Counted from the stretch's first letter, positions 1-9,018 are shown. The stretch: DNA of 64,000 bases from G963665925 sp050596425 (GCF_050596425.1 NZ_CP192292.1:2604001-2668000), one strand, 5' to 3'. Made by a program: numbers and translations. Notes: generated from the sequence alone by a model not told the origin.

Positions 1-428
1 AGGATCTGAGTCAAGCTATCACTCGACTTTAGAAGCATTTCAAAGTCTACCTTAACCATTTCGTCATTAATCATAGATTGAATTCTTCCTAACTCATGAT
101 GAATAGCGCAGTGCTCAGTTCTATTCAAATTGCATGACTCGGGTGTCTCAAGACAACGATTAATATAAACTGGTCCATCAATTGCGACAATAACATCGTG
201 CATATTAATATCTATTGGCGCTCGACTAATGGCATAGCCACCTTGAACACCTCTAAATGATTTAACCACACCAGCTTTTGTCAACTTTCTGAGTATCTTC
301 AGTGCAAATCTCTGCGGGACATTTTCTTCTGTTGCAATCGATTTTGCATCTAAGCGCACGCCTTCACCTCTACGGGCTAGTGCAAGAACGATCCGCATTG
401 CGTAATCCGCTTCTTGAGTTATTCTCAT
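1..428 (-). CDS. Rrf2 family transcriptional regulator (3' end outside window)
   Basis: The frame reads from an ATG at 428 to the left window edge, giving 142 codons without a stop. The N-terminus MRITQEADYAMRIVLALAR and the following winged-helix stretch (about residues 10-75) are typical of Rrf2/IscR-type DNA-binding repressors. Three cysteines follow in the region where IscR and NsrR bind an Fe-S cluster (in RCLE, SCNL and HCAI, about residues 94-108), so a redox- or cluster-sensing role is likely. TTGAGGTG lies just upstream of the ATG as ribosome site, and a strong promoter lies at 472-500. The target regulon is not visible because downstream genes are outside the window. Confidence 0.85.
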   Translation of the reverse strand, partial: MRITQEADYAMRIVLALARRGEGVRLDAKSIATEENVPQRFALKILRKLTKAGVVKSFRGVQGGYAISRAPIDINMHDVIVAIDGPVYINRCLETPESCNLNRTEHCAIHHELGRIQSMINDEMVKVDFEMLLKSSDSLTQI

Positions 429-471
429 AAATACACCTCAATTAAATACGATTTAAGTCTATTATAAATAT

Positions 472-500
472 ATGATAATTCTTACCCCCGATATTGTCAA
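472..500 (-). promoter_or_regulatory. Sigma-A promoter of the Rrf2 gene
   Basis: On the minus strand TTGACA (495-500) is followed by a 17-base spacer and TATCAT (472-477), about 45 bases upstream of the Rrf2 start codon. The rest of the stretch between this promoter and the end of the neighbouring gene at 706 shows nothing I can assign. Confidence 0.7.
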
Positions 501-705
501 GGTAAAACAGGATATACGCGTTGATATTACTATTATCGAGATAAACAAGTCCATCTTTCACAGCATTACAATATTGTTATGAGTATAAATTATAGGTTTG
601 TAAATATATCACAAACCGATAATAGACATTTACGAAAGTGTACTCTGTTAAAGTATGAAATCCTAGTGGATCAAGGGATAGAGGTAAATTGTTTAATAGG
701 TCAAA

Positions 706-2556
706 CTAGGCATTTTCCCCTCTGACTTTTAATACATGCATGGCTTTTGACTTAACTGTCATTGTGACTTTTCCCTCATTCACTTTATAAGCCCCTCCAC
801 CTAGGAGGTCAAAAACTTGATCTGGCTCATTGCCCTTGTTTATTTTATCATAGGCGGGTCTATTGGCTGTCAAAGGAATAGATATATTATGATCTTCTTC
901 TGTCCTATTCATAATGACAATCGATTGAGATGCCTCATGGATTTTTCTGTAAATCAGAACCTGATCATGGAAGACAAACTGGAAATCACCTTGTCTAAAC
1001 TCAGTTCCAGAATGACGTATGTCGATAATCTTTTTATAGAAGTCGAACATATCCAGATCCCACTTGGATTTCTCCCACTGCATTGGTCGTCTGCAGTCAG
1101 GGTCTCCCGCCCCTTCCATACCAATCTCAGTTCCATAGTAGACACTTGGTGCCCCCTCAAAAGTCATTTGGAAAAGGCCTGCCATTTTAAGGGCAGTCTT
1201 ATTGCCTTGAGACTCAGTTAAAAAACGGGGCGTGTCATGACTGTCAAGAATATTGAGCATGGCAATATTGGCCTGGTGCGTGTAGCGTACAATATTGGTG
1301 TTGATCATATCTGCAAACTCTTTAGGCGTCCCCTTGTTCCATGCGAAATACTGTAGGCATGCTCTCGTAAAAGGATAGTTCATCGAGCCGTCAAACTGGT
1401 CTCCAATAAGCCATGGCTGTGCATTATGCCATATTTCGCCCACAATATAAGCATCTGGCTTAATAGACTTGACTGCTGTTCTAAATGTTCGCCAAAATGC
1501 GTGGTCAATTTCATTGGCCACATCCAGTCTCCAGCCATCAATATCGGCATATTCAATCCAGTATGTCCCAACTTTTATAAGATAATCAATAACCTCTGGG
1601 TTGGCCGTGTTGAGTTTTGGCATTTTGGGTTCAAATCCGAAAGTCTGATAGGTGATTTCATCAAAATCAATAGGCCATTGTTTAATGTAGAACCAATCAT
1701 AGTAGGGAGAGTCCTTTCCTTTCTCCACCACATCCTGAAACTTGTCAAACATATAGCCACAGTGGTTAAATACGGCGTCAAGAACGACTTTTATCTTCTT
1801 TTCATGGCATATGTCCACCAGCTTCTTAAGTGTCTCCTTGTCCCCAAAATGCGGGTCAATTTCGAAGTAATCTGTTGTGTCATATTTATGGTTGGTCGTA
1901 GATTTGAAAACAGGGGTCATATAAATGGCATTGACACCCAATTCACTTAAGTGGTCTACCTTTTCAATTATGCCTTCCAAATCACCGCCAAAAAAGTTTT
2001 CTCTCGCAGGAATGCCTGTGTTCCAACACTCAATATTTTCTGGATCATTCGACCTGTTTCCATTGTGAAAACGCTCAGGGAAAATTTGATAAAAGACTGC
2101 ATCTTTAACCCACTCAGGTATTTTATGTATGTCCACTTCATTCAGGTAGGGAAAGTTAAAGTAATGCAGGTGGAGCTCCTTTGGATCCAGGTCATGTTGA
2201 GGGCCCCACTCCGTATAATATAGGGTATTTTCACCTTCTTCTGAATAACCCTCGATAATAAAAACATAAGAAAGTCTAAAATTAATGCTGTCTGCCTTAA
2301 CTTTGTATATATAATAGTCGTAAAACTCGTCAGAACGCTCAAGGTCCATATCAGCACAATGGTGTTCACTAATCCAGTTTTCATCAACACCACCAGCGGC
2401 ATTTGGATCACCGCCTACGGCGTATTTGTCCCCATAGATAAGTCTAATGTTCTTCACATCACCCTTACCGGCTCTGAAACGAATTACGATGGTATTTTCA
2501 TCAAGTGCAAAATTATAATTACTCTTTGGTTGATGGTAAAAAGCTTGTATATTCAT
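706..2556 (-). CDS. GH13 neopullulanase / cyclomaltodextrinase-like alpha-amylase
   Basis: A 616-residue glycoside hydrolase family 13 enzyme expected to hydrolyse alpha-1,4 bonds of maltodextrins, cyclodextrins or pullulan in the cytoplasm. The first ~140 residues form a beta-rich CBM34-like domain, typical of the neopullulanase/maltogenic amylase group. The catalytic barrel carries all four GH13 regions: DAVFNH (260-265), GWRLDVANE with nucleophile Asp345, GEIWH with acid/base Glu374, and LDSHD with Asp441. There is no signal peptide. The open frame extends 48 codons further to 2700, but a promoter and palindromic operator occupy 2581-2631 and GGAG sits 6 bases before the ATG at 2556, so 2556 is preferred. 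It stands alone, without a transporter or regulator beside it. Confidence 0.9.
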   Translation of the reverse strand: MNIQAFYHQPKSNYNFALDENTIVIRFRAGKGDVKNIRLIYGDKYAVGGDPNAAGGVDENWISEHHCADMDLERSDEFYDYYIYKVKADSINFRLSYVFIIEGYSEEGENTLYYTEWGPQHDLDPKELHLHYFNFPYLNEVDIHKIPEWVKDAVFYQIFPERFHNGNRSNDPENIECWNTGIPARENFFGGDLEGIIEKVDHLSELGVNAIYMTPVFKSTTNHKYDTTDYFEIDPHFGDKETLKKLVDICHEKKIKVVLDAVFNHCGYMFDKFQDVVEKGKDSPYYDWFYIKQWPIDFDEITYQTFGFEPKMPKLNTANPEVIDYLIKVGTYWIEYADIDGWRLDVANEIDHAFWRTFRTAVKSIKPDAYIVGEIWHNAQPWLIGDQFDGSMNYPFTRACLQYFAWNKGTPKEFADMINTNIVRYTHQANIAMLNILDSHDTPRFLTESQGNKTALKMAGLFQMTFEGAPSVYYGTEIGMEGAGDPDCRRPMQWEKSKWDLDMFDFYKKIIDIRHSGTEFRQGDFQFVFHDQVLIYRKIHEASQSIVIMNRTEEDHNISIPLTANRPAYDKINKGNEPDQVFDLLGGGAYKVNEGKVTMTVKSKAMHVLKVRGENA

Positions 2557-2580
2557 ATTCGACTCCATATTCATACTATT

Positions 2581-2631
2581 TGCGCAACCGTTTGCACATA
2601 CAATGATACCAACTTGTATTCCATGCGTCAA
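2581..2631 (-). promoter_or_regulatory. Promoter with LacI-type operator for the GH13 gene
   Basis: On the minus strand TTGACG (2626-2631), 17 bases, then TATCAT (2603-2608). Immediately downstream of the -10 lies the near-palindrome TGTGCAAACGGTTGCGCA (2581-2598), which has the central GCAAACGGTTGC shape of LacI/GalR-family operators such as MalR sites. Its position over the transcription start implies repression, probably relieved by maltodextrins (inference). Confidence 0.7.
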
Positions 2632-2703
2632 GGTAATCAAAAGGAATGTTTGACCGTGGTTATAAGGACTGAAACCTACCAAGCTCTCATGCCACCTCAA
2701 AAA

Positions 2704-2730
2704 ATCAAAAAGGCTGTCACAATGACAGCC
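2704..2730 (-). terminator. Rho-independent terminator of the lipoprotein gene
   Basis: Perfect 8-base stem GGCTGTCA / TGACAGCC with a 3-base loop (2712-2730), followed on the minus strand by a T-rich run. Confidence 0.8.
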
Positions 2731-2805
2731 CCTTAGTAATTTTCATTATTAATTATTGAGTTTTTCTATTCATATATAGATTATATGACGAAATGAAAAG
2801 ACATT

Positions 2806-3441
2806 TTACTTTTCGTCAATATCGAACATTTCCAGGTAATTGACTAAATAATCTACCAGAACTTCTTGTCTTCTTTTCAGGTCTTCATCAGACATGTTAA
2901 GAATAGTGTAATTTTCGTCAGCCCATACAACAAGCTTTCCGCCCTTAAATGTATAGTTGGCAAATGATGATTCGACAAAGAAGAGTTCACCCTGGTCATA
3001 GTAGTATGTTGTTAAACCCGTCATTTTCCCAGCGTCCGTTGGTTCAGTCACTGTCATTTTAAGGATTTCATCATTGTCTAGGTACTGTTTAAGCACACGC
3101 GGTTCCCAACTTTCACTTTCTGGTTCAAGTGTAATTGTTTCCACTTCCGCTTCAGTGGCCTTAATGTCGATGGAATTCTTCTTGCTCAGTGCATTGTCCA
3201 GTTCATTTTGAGGAATAATAGCCGCTTCTTCGTCCACATCCTTCTCATCTGAATTGTCTTCAGTCAAGTCAGCCTCGTCACTAGACTCTTCTGATGCACT
3301 GGTATCATCTGTGTTCTCTACTTCCGATCCCGTCTCAGTTGCATTAGAGTCGATCAGGCTATTTTCCTGTGTTGTCTCTTGATTTGTACATCCTGCAGCC
3401 ACCACTAGGGTCAGCGCAAGGATAATTATCAGTTTTTTCAT
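2806..3441 (-). CDS. Lipoprotein of unknown function with acidic linker
   Basis: The start MKKLIIIL at 3441 follows GAAAGGAGG. The upstream in-frame codon at 3465 precedes that ribosome site and is unlikely. The N-terminus is a lipoprotein signal with lipobox VAAGC, so the mature protein should be anchored to the outer face of the membrane. It is followed by about 60 residues rich in Ser, Glu, Asp and Thr (a flexible linker), then a globular domain of about 120 residues with several aromatic beta-strand-like segments (for example TYYYDQGELFFVESS). I do not recognise a family. It is a single gene with its own terminator, beside but not clearly co-transcribed with the two-component system. Confidence 0.75.
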   Translation of the reverse strand: MKKLIIILALTLVVAAGCTNQETTQENSLIDSNATETGSEVENTDDTSASEESSDEADLTEDNSDEKDVDEEAAIIPQNELDNALSKKNSIDIKATEAEVETITLEPESESWEPRVLKQYLDNDEILKMTVTEPTDAGKMTGLTTYYYDQGELFFVESSFANYTFKGGKLVVWADENYTILNMSDEDLKRRQEVLVDYLVNYLEMFDIDEK

Positions 3442-3571
3442 AATGTATGCCTCCTTTCGGCTCATACTGAGTCTATCATTTTTACTAATTTTAGGGATTA
3501 CAAACCGTTTACATAGAGGACATTGTTTCTAAATTTTAACCTTTTGAATGAATATGTTTATAATGCAATGC

Positions 3572-5179
3572 TTATATTTTGAAGCCTATTTTTACTCTAT
3601 GCCCGTCTTGTTTTGCAAAGACCTCACCACCATGAGCATCCACAATGCCCTTTGTTATGGCTAGACCTAGCCCGCTTCCATTTTCAGAGCGGGACTTATC
3701 GGCCTTGTAAAGTCTTTCGAAAAGATTATCCAAATCACGATCATCCATAATGTCACAGTCGTTTTCGAAAATCAAGCAAAACCCTTCTTTTTCATCCTTA
3801 TCAGCAATTAAACGTATATCGATGCTACTTGGTTTATAAGCATACTTAACGGCGTTCATGAGAAGATTTTCACACACCCTCACAATTCTTTTAGGATCAA
3901 CTTCTACGAATATGTCTTCTTCCGGCAAATGAAGGTCTATATCCAGGTTTTCGTCTTCAAGAACAGGTGTATACTCTGAAATAATCTGCTGGACCAATTG
4001 ATTCATCGAAATCATAGATAAATGAAGTTCTATATCTGTGTTGGCATACTTTGTGTATTCAAAGAGGTCATCAATGAGTATTTTCAGTTTTTCAGATTTT
4101 GCATAGGCAATCTCAGCATACTCAAGCATGTCCTCGTGTGTTTTAAATTGTTCTGTTCTTATAAGCCCCAAATAGCCCATAATAGATGTCAAGGGTGTTC
4201 TTAAATCATGAGACACATTTGTGATGAGCTCACTTTTGGTTTTTTCGATTCTGAGTTGTTCTTCCTTTTCCTGTTTCAAAGCCCGGCGCATAAAATTAAT
4301 ATTTTCTGCTAAGAGGGCCACCTCATCTGATCCATCTTCTTCCACTTCATAATCTAAATCCCCATCAGCTATAAAAAGCATGGCATCCGATATTTCCGTA
4401 ACCATTTTAAGCTTTTTGCGCGAAAGTAGAATGAAGGTAAATATAAAGGCCACAAGACCGTTAATATAGGGGAAGATGCCCCCATTGCCTACAATTTCAG
4501 AAGTGTAAATTGTATATTCCCTTGGCGAGGAAATATAAATCATAAGTTTTTCAGGGCCATTCTGTCCATCAATTTTAAACACCCGAAAGACTTCTTGGGG
4601 TTCACGACTGCTGTAGCTATCGTGTAGGTTTACGTCACCAGCCTTTTCAGCAACATCAATTATATTGAGTTTTTCAGCTGTTGCCTTGTCGTTTTTGAAA
4701 AGAACATTCCCTGTCGTATCTGTGATGTATATCTCTGGTTCAGACATAAAGCTGCTAAAGAAATTTGATTCTTCCATAATTCCAAAAAAATCATCGATGC
4801 TCTCCGCTTCCATCACATCTTCAAACAGTCTTTCGCTCTGGCGAAATATTTCATCGTATCCCCTATCATATGTCGTCTCCACATCTTCACGTATTTCAAC
4901 AGACAGACGTAAGCTAATCACTGTAACCATGACGCCGACCGTAAGAGCAATAAAGAAATTAAGTAGTATTTGCGCCAAAATACTGGCCTGTATTTTACTC
5001 CTTATTCCCAGTCTGTCAATCAGATTATTCACACCTGAAAAAAGACGGCCAATGAATGATCCCATTCGACCGAACCTTCTTTTCCACCTTCTGCGGTTAG
5101 CCGCTTTCTTGGCTGCTTTAATCTTGGCTCTTTTCTTTGCTTTTTCCAGTTTCTTTTGCTTTCTTTCAACAGAATTCAT
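3572..5179 (-). CDS. Membrane sensor histidine kinase (VanS/PhoR type)
   Basis: 535 residues. A very basic N-terminal cytoplasmic tail (1-50, mostly Lys/Arg/Ala) precedes TM1 (about 64-90), an extracytoplasmic sensor region (about 91-230), TM2 (about 235-253), a HAMP linker (to about 305), HisKA with phospho-acceptor His324 in NVSHDLRTPL, and HATPase_c with N-box NLLMNAVKYA (438-447) and G2 box GSGLGLAI (501-508). The usual DxGxG of the G1 box is replaced by FENDCDIMDD, a degeneracy also met in some VanS-like kinases. It overlaps the upstream response-regulator gene by four bases (ATGA), so the two are translationally coupled. The signal is unknown. The long Lys/Arg-rich tail before TM1 is uncommon. 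Confidence 0.9.
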   Translation of the reverse strand: MNSVERKQKKLEKAKKRAKIKAAKKAANRRRWKRRFGRMGSFIGRLFSGVNNLIDRLGIRSKIQASILAQILLNFFIALTVGVMVTVISLRLSVEIREDVETTYDRGYDEIFRQSERLFEDVMEAESIDDFFGIMEESNFFSSFMSEPEIYITDTTGNVLFKNDKATAEKLNIIDVAEKAGDVNLHDSYSSREPQEVFRVFKIDGQNGPEKLMIYISSPREYTIYTSEIVGNGGIFPYINGLVAFIFTFILLSRKKLKMVTEISDAMLFIADGDLDYEVEEDGSDEVALLAENINFMRRALKQEKEEQLRIEKTKSELITNVSHDLRTPLTSIMGYLGLIRTEQFKTHEDMLEYAEIAYAKSEKLKILIDDLFEYTKYANTDIELHLSMISMNQLVQQIISEYTPVLEDENLDIDLHLPEEDIFVEVDPKRIVRVCENLLMNAVKYAYKPSSIDIRLIADKDEKEGFCLIFENDCDIMDDRDLDNLFERLYKADKSRSENGSGLGLAITKGIVDAHGGEVFAKQDGHRVKIGFKI

Positions 5180-5868
5180 ATTTTATAGCCAACCCCCCAT
5201 ACAGTTTTTACATATTCAGGACTGCGTGGATTGGCTTCAATTTTTTCTCTAATTTTTCTTATATGAACCATCACAGTGTTTCTTGTTTCGAAAGGATCTT
5301 CTTCCCAGACGGTTTCATATATTTTATCAGTGCTAAAGACCACACCCTTGTTTTTTGCAAGCAGGAGTAAAATATCAAACTCTCGTGGCGTGAGTTTGAC
5401 AGCTTTTCCGTTGACCTTGACTTCATGGGTGGCCGTATTGATATAAAGACCATCAATAGCAATTTCTGTTTGTGAGGCATTCATGCCCTCAGTATTGTTT
5501 AGAACTTTAAACCTGCGAAGTTGAGATTTTATTCTGGCAAGAAGCTCAAGGGGACTAAATGGTTTTGTCATGTAGTCATCAGCCCCAGATGTAAGGCCAT
5601 ATATTTTATCTGTATCTTGGGTTTTGGCCGAAACCATAATGATTGGAATGTTTTTTTCTTTTCTAACCTCTTGGCAGACCGTTAGACCATCTATTTTAGG
5701 CATCATCACATCAAGGACCATCAACTCTATGGGCTGAGATTTTATAAGCTCTAAGGCCTGAGCTCCATCCTTGGCCATGTGACATATATAGCCGTCATTT
5801 TCTAGATAAATTTGAATAAGTTTTCTGATTTCCTGATCATCGTCGACAACCAATATATGTTCATTCAT
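5176..5868 (-). CDS. OmpR/PhoB-family response regulator
   Basis: 230 residues. The receiver domain (1-120) has the acidic pocket DDD at 9-11, phospho-acceptor Asp53 in VLDVMMP and the conserved Lys102 in TKPFSP. The C-terminal winged helix (about 130-230) has the OmpR signature LTPREFDILLLLAKN and ends in VWGVGYKI. TGAGGTGAAGAA precedes the ATG. It forms an operon with the kinase gene at 3572-5179. TTAAGA repeats 140-170 bases upstream are a plausible autoregulatory site. Confidence 0.93.
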   Translation of the reverse strand: MNEHILVVDDDQEIRKLIQIYLENDGYICHMAKDGAQALELIKSQPIELMVLDVMMPKIDGLTVCQEVRKEKNIPIIMVSAKTQDTDKIYGLTSGADDYMTKPFSPLELLARIKSQLRRFKVLNNTEGMNASQTEIAIDGLYINTATHEVKVNGKAVKLTPREFDILLLLAKNKGVVFSTDKIYETVWEEDPFETRNTVMVHIRKIREKIEANPRSPEYVKTVWGVGYKI

Positions 5869-6010
5869 TTCTTCACCTCAGTTTGTGTCTTCCATACATA
5901 CTAACGAACATGCTCTCAAACCCACTTTTAAGTTTTATATATGTAGGCTGCACACTATTTGTAAAATTCTTGTCCGCTGGTCATAGTATAATCCATCAAT
6001 CTTTTGACAG

Positions 6011-6037
6011 TCTTAATATTTCTTAAAAAGATCTTAA
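6011..6037 (-). promoter_or_regulatory. Direct repeats upstream of the response regulator
   Basis: Three copies of TTAAGA on the minus strand (TCTTAA at 6011-6016, 6021-6026, 6032-6037), spaced 10 and 11 bases. OmpR-family dimers bind direct repeats with helical-turn spacing, so this is a candidate autoregulation site. It is inferred from spacing only. Confidence 0.4.
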
Positions 6038-6096
6038 GATGCCCATCGAGGAATTTAATATGTCTGTGACATTATATTCATTATTCTCTATAATTA

Positions 6097-6125
6097 TTGA
6101 ACATTCATATATTCCATAGTAAAAT
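6097..6125 (+). promoter_or_regulatory. Promoter of the TSCPD gene
   Basis: TTGAAC (6097-6102), 17 bases, TAAAAT (6120-6125). Transcription from here would give a leader of about 140 bases before the ATG at 6274. Confidence 0.5.
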
Positions 6126-6147
6126 AGCATTTGATTGTTTACCAAGT

Positions 6148-6239
6148 CACTTACAACTTAGCACACGAATCACCTTATCCTATTTCATTTTGTAGGATAT
6201 GGATCGTATAAATGTATGAAGCATTCGATTTTGTAAGTG
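6148..6239 (+). ncRNA. Possible structured 5' leader (three nested stems)
   Basis: Three inverted repeats are nested around one another: CACTTACAA (6148-6156) with TTGTAAGTG (6231-6239), CGAAT (6166-6170) with ATTCG (6223-6227), and TATCCTA (6176-6182) with TAGGATA (6193-6199). All lie between a plausible promoter and the ribosome site of the TSCPD gene. This could be a cis-regulatory RNA. It could also be protein-binding DNA, since a TATAAA at 6207 could serve as a second -10 box. No known riboswitch class is recognised. Confidence 0.35.
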
Positions 6240-6273
6240 TTCTCACTTTTTAAGAAAATAACTGGAGGTTATT

Positions 6274-6513
6274 ATGCAAACTTTTACACCATCTGGGGTT
6301 TGTGCGAAGCAAATTCACTACAAAATAGATAATGGCATTGTTCAAAATGTAAAATTCGATAGGGGCTGTCCTGGCTCCCTACAAGGCATTGCAAAACTCG
6401 TTGAAGGTATGCCTGTCGAAAAGGTTATTGATGCCCTTAAGAACATTCAGTGCGGTGCAAAGGCCACATCCTGTCCTGACCAGCTCCGTCTTGCACTGGA
6501 ATCGCAACTTTAA
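6274..6513 (+). CDS. TSCPD domain protein (TIGR03905-type)
   Basis: A 79-residue protein with the four-cysteine pattern of the stand-alone TSCPD family: VCAKQI, RGCPGSL, QCGAK and the name-giving TSCPDQL near the C-terminus. The domain also occurs at the C-terminus of B12-dependent ribonucleotide reductases, where it is thought to bind metal. The function of the stand-alone form is unknown. TGGAGG lies 6 bases before the ATG and a terminator follows at 6575. It is a single-gene unit on the plus strand, read divergently from the two-component system. Confidence 0.85.
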   Translation: MQTFTPSGVCAKQIHYKIDNGIVQNVKFDRGCPGSLQGIAKLVEGMPVEKVIDALKNIQCGAKATSCPDQLRLALESQL

Positions 6514-6574
6514 GCGCACACTGCAAAACTTCAAAGGTCTGGTCAATAAAGTTTTCTTTATGACTGCACCTTCA

Positions 6575-6603
6575 AAGAGCCCTTTAACAGGGCTCTTTTT
6601 GTA
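6575..6603 (+). terminator. Terminator of the TSCPD gene
   Basis: AGAGCCC / GGGCTCT stem (6576-6596) with a short AT loop, followed by TTTTTG. Confidence 0.85.
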
Positions 6604-6624
6604 TTTTGGTCTGATGATCTGAAA

Positions 6625-7245
6625 TTAAAGGATTTCCCAGGACTGTATACGTGTTAAGGGAACCGCTTCTTTATGATAAAAAGTCAGATTTTTTATCTCT
6701 AGGGGTTCAATTTTTTCAACACGACTGTTTAGTCTTTCTATAAGGTTGTCAGTTTGACCTTCGTGCCATAAAGTGACTGGGTCACAGCAAACATATACAG
6801 GGAGGGTTTTTGATATAGGACCATTTCCTTGAGCGTAATGCTTAACACTCTTCAGCGATCTAATGTATTCCAGACCATTACGGTCAGCCTCTTCAACGAG
6901 GATTTGCATAAAGTGGTCAATCCACGGATTCCTATAGATGTCTAGAATCACTAAGTCATTTGATAACCTTCTAAACTGATCCACCTTCAATTTCAATATA
7001 TCTAAGTCTGTTGACCGCTTTTTTAAAACCCCAAGCACGTCTTTTATAAGTGCATCAACCTCATCAAAATGCCTCATAAGAATCATGTTGTTATCAAAAT
7101 GTCCAAAGAGAGGCAAATCCACTGGCATTACAGCCATTTTTCGATCTCCCAAACTTTCTCGTATATCGTAAATGATCTCTGTTAAGGGCTGTGATATATC
7201 TAAAGATATATAGGCTTCAAATCTTGGTCTTATTAATTCACTCAT
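6625..7245 (-). CDS. Conserved-looking cytoplasmic protein of unknown function
   Basis: The ATG at 7245 (MSELIRPR) follows GGAG at 8 bases, so the longer frame from 7260 is not used. 206 residues, soluble, no signal or membrane segment. A rough alternation of strands and helices with HFD (about 55) and KHYAQGN (about 145) loosely recalls two-histidine phosphoesterase folds, but no HxT/HxS pair is visible and I do not claim that family. Function unknown. It is monocistronic, facing the TSCPD gene tail to tail. Confidence 0.6.
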   Translation of the reverse strand: MSELIRPRFEAYISLDISQPLTEIIYDIRESLGDRKMAVMPVDLPLFGHFDNNMILMRHFDEVDALIKDVLGVLKKRSTDLDILKLKVDQFRRLSNDLVILDIYRNPWIDHFMQILVEEADRNGLEYIRSLKSVKHYAQGNGPISKTLPVYVCCDPVTLWHEGQTDNLIERLNSRVEKIEPLEIKNLTFYHKEAVPLTRIQSWEIL

Positions 7246-7340
7246 TATCTTTCTCCACATTTAAACTGAATTGATTTCCCCAGATATTATACCAGAATAT
7301 ACCTGCCTTATGTATGTTTGTCTATGTGTGCCCAAAGTAA

Positions 7341-7385
7341 AAAATCCGTTCTATAGGAGAATATCCCACTATAGAACGGATTTTG
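7341..7385 (-). terminator. Terminator of the symporter gene
   Basis: Long stem AATCCGTTCTATAG / CTATAGAACGGATT (7343-7383) with a 13-base loop, followed on the minus strand by a T run. Confidence 0.85.
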
Positions 7386-7411
7386 ATTAAAATTTTACGA
7401 CTTTGCTATGA

Positions 7412-8701
7412 TTAAGCAGCGTCCTTGTTTTGAGCTGCTTCGAATGCAGCATCTTTTTTAGCGTTGAATATATCCTTATCAAGATCGCCTTCGCCTTGAG
7501 CTATAAGCATAGTACATACTGCATCACCTGTGATGTTTACAGCTGTACGGCTCATATCTAGAATACGGTCAACACCCATGATGATAGCAATACCTTCAAC
7601 TGGCAGACCAACTTGCTGGAGCACCATAGAAAGCATGATCAGACCAACACCTGGAACGCCTGCAGTACCTACAGAAGCTAGAGTTGCCGTCACAATAACC
7701 ATCATGTACTGGTTGATTGTTAAGTCAACACCAAAGAGCTGTGCAATAAAGACTGTCGCAACACCTTGCATGATTGCTGTACCATCCATATTGATTGTCG
7801 CACCAAGCGGTAGACAGAATGAAGCAATATCTTCTTCAACACCACAACGCTTAACTGTTGTTTCAATTGTGATTGGAAGCGTTGAAGATGAAGACGCTGT
7901 TGAAAAGGCAACAGCCATAGCTGGTGAAAAGTTTCTAAAGAACTGAATTGGGCTCAGTTTTGTAATCGCCGCAAGCAGACCTTGATAGGTCACAACAGCG
8001 TGAAGCAGTAGGGCACCCAGTACTGTAAGCATGTATACAGCAAGTGGTGCGAACATACCCCAACCTAGAGTGGCAAAAGTCTTAGCGATCAGACAGAATA
8101 CACCAATTGGCGCCACTTTCATAACAAGTTCAACTATTTTTAGGTTCACATCATTCAGTTGCTCAAAGAATGTGAAAACTGATTTTGCCTTGTCACCTTG
8201 GATTGTAAGTGCTGTACCTACAAAGAGTGCAAACACTATAATTTGAAGCATTTTACCGTTTGCGAGTGAAGAAATTGGATTTGTTGGCACCATATCGTAC
8301 AGTACAGAAACAAGGGCTGGAGATTCTTTCGCCGCAAATTCTGCACCTTCCATAGAGATTCCACCAACAAGACCTGGATTTGTTAAGTTAGCAAGTGTGA
8401 TGGCAATTGTAATTGCGATCGCAGTTGTCATTAGATAGAAACCAATCGTTTTTGAACCAATACGACCAAGTTTTCTAACATCGCCGATCATCGCCGCACC
8501 AACAACTAGTGATACAAACACTAGAGGCACAACCATCATCTTAATTGAGTTAAGGAATACCTTACCCACTAGAACAAAGAAGAAATCGATTACGACGTTC
8601 TTTACAAATGGCACATCATTCATTGGGAATAGAACAATGCCGACGATAGCACCTAGAACCAAAGCCACTAGGATTTTCGTCGTTAAACTCATTTTTTTCA
8701 T
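7412..8701 (-). CDS. Dicarboxylate/amino acid:cation symporter (DAACS, GltP/DctA type)
   Basis: 429 residues from MKKMSLTTK, preceded by GAAAGGGAGGG (the longer frame from 8728 is not needed). It is a membrane protein with eight or so helices and two re-entrant loops, importing glutamate, aspartate or C4-dicarboxylates with Na+ or H+. The serine-rich hairpin motif STASSSSTLPIT, the substrate/cation motif GATINMDGTA and the late segment RILDMSRTAVNITGDA are all present. It is monocistronic with a strong terminator. Substrate choice within the family cannot be read safely from the sequence. Confidence 0.93.
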   Translation of the reverse strand: MKKMSLTTKILVALVLGAIVGIVLFPMNDVPFVKNVVIDFFFVLVGKVFLNSIKMMVVPLVFVSLVVGAAMIGDVRKLGRIGSKTIGFYLMTTAIAITIAITLANLTNPGLVGGISMEGAEFAAKESPALVSVLYDMVPTNPISSLANGKMLQIIVFALFVGTALTIQGDKAKSVFTFFEQLNDVNLKIVELVMKVAPIGVFCLIAKTFATLGWGMFAPLAVYMLTVLGALLLHAVVTYQGLLAAITKLSPIQFFRNFSPAMAVAFSTASSSSTLPITIETTVKRCGVEEDIASFCLPLGATINMDGTAIMQGVATVFIAQLFGVDLTINQYMMVIVTATLASVGTAGVPGVGLIMLSMVLQQVGLPVEGIAIIMGVDRILDMSRTAVNITGDAVCTMLIAQGEGDLDKDIFNAKKDAAFEAAQNKDAA

Positions 8702-9018
8702 ATAACCCTCCCTTTCATATGAGAACAATAGATAATTGCATTTCGTCTCAACCCCCTAATATGTTAAGACATTTTAAATTTTAGATCTTGCACCACAGCT
8801 TTCTACATATTCCTACAAAAACCTACAATTGTTCACCCAAAGGTCTGGTATAACTTCCATACGCTCTATGTGGAAATTTTCTGACGATTGAATATTATAC
8901 TCAAATCAATTCATACATGTAACACACTTGTAAAATACACACTTTTATCCTTCTTTTTATTTCCATGAGTTAATAAATTCCTTGCATCGCATCATTCTTG
9001 GCTTGATAAAAACACACG

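Noticed and set aside
817..1221. Plus-strand open frame opposite the GH13 gene
   Set aside because: It lies fully inside a strong coding gene on the other strand and has no ribosome site or recognisable motif.
2557..2700. N-terminal extension of the GH13 protein by 48 residues
   Set aside because: The region contains a consensus promoter and operator, and the extension has no match to the family; a GGAG site favours 2556.
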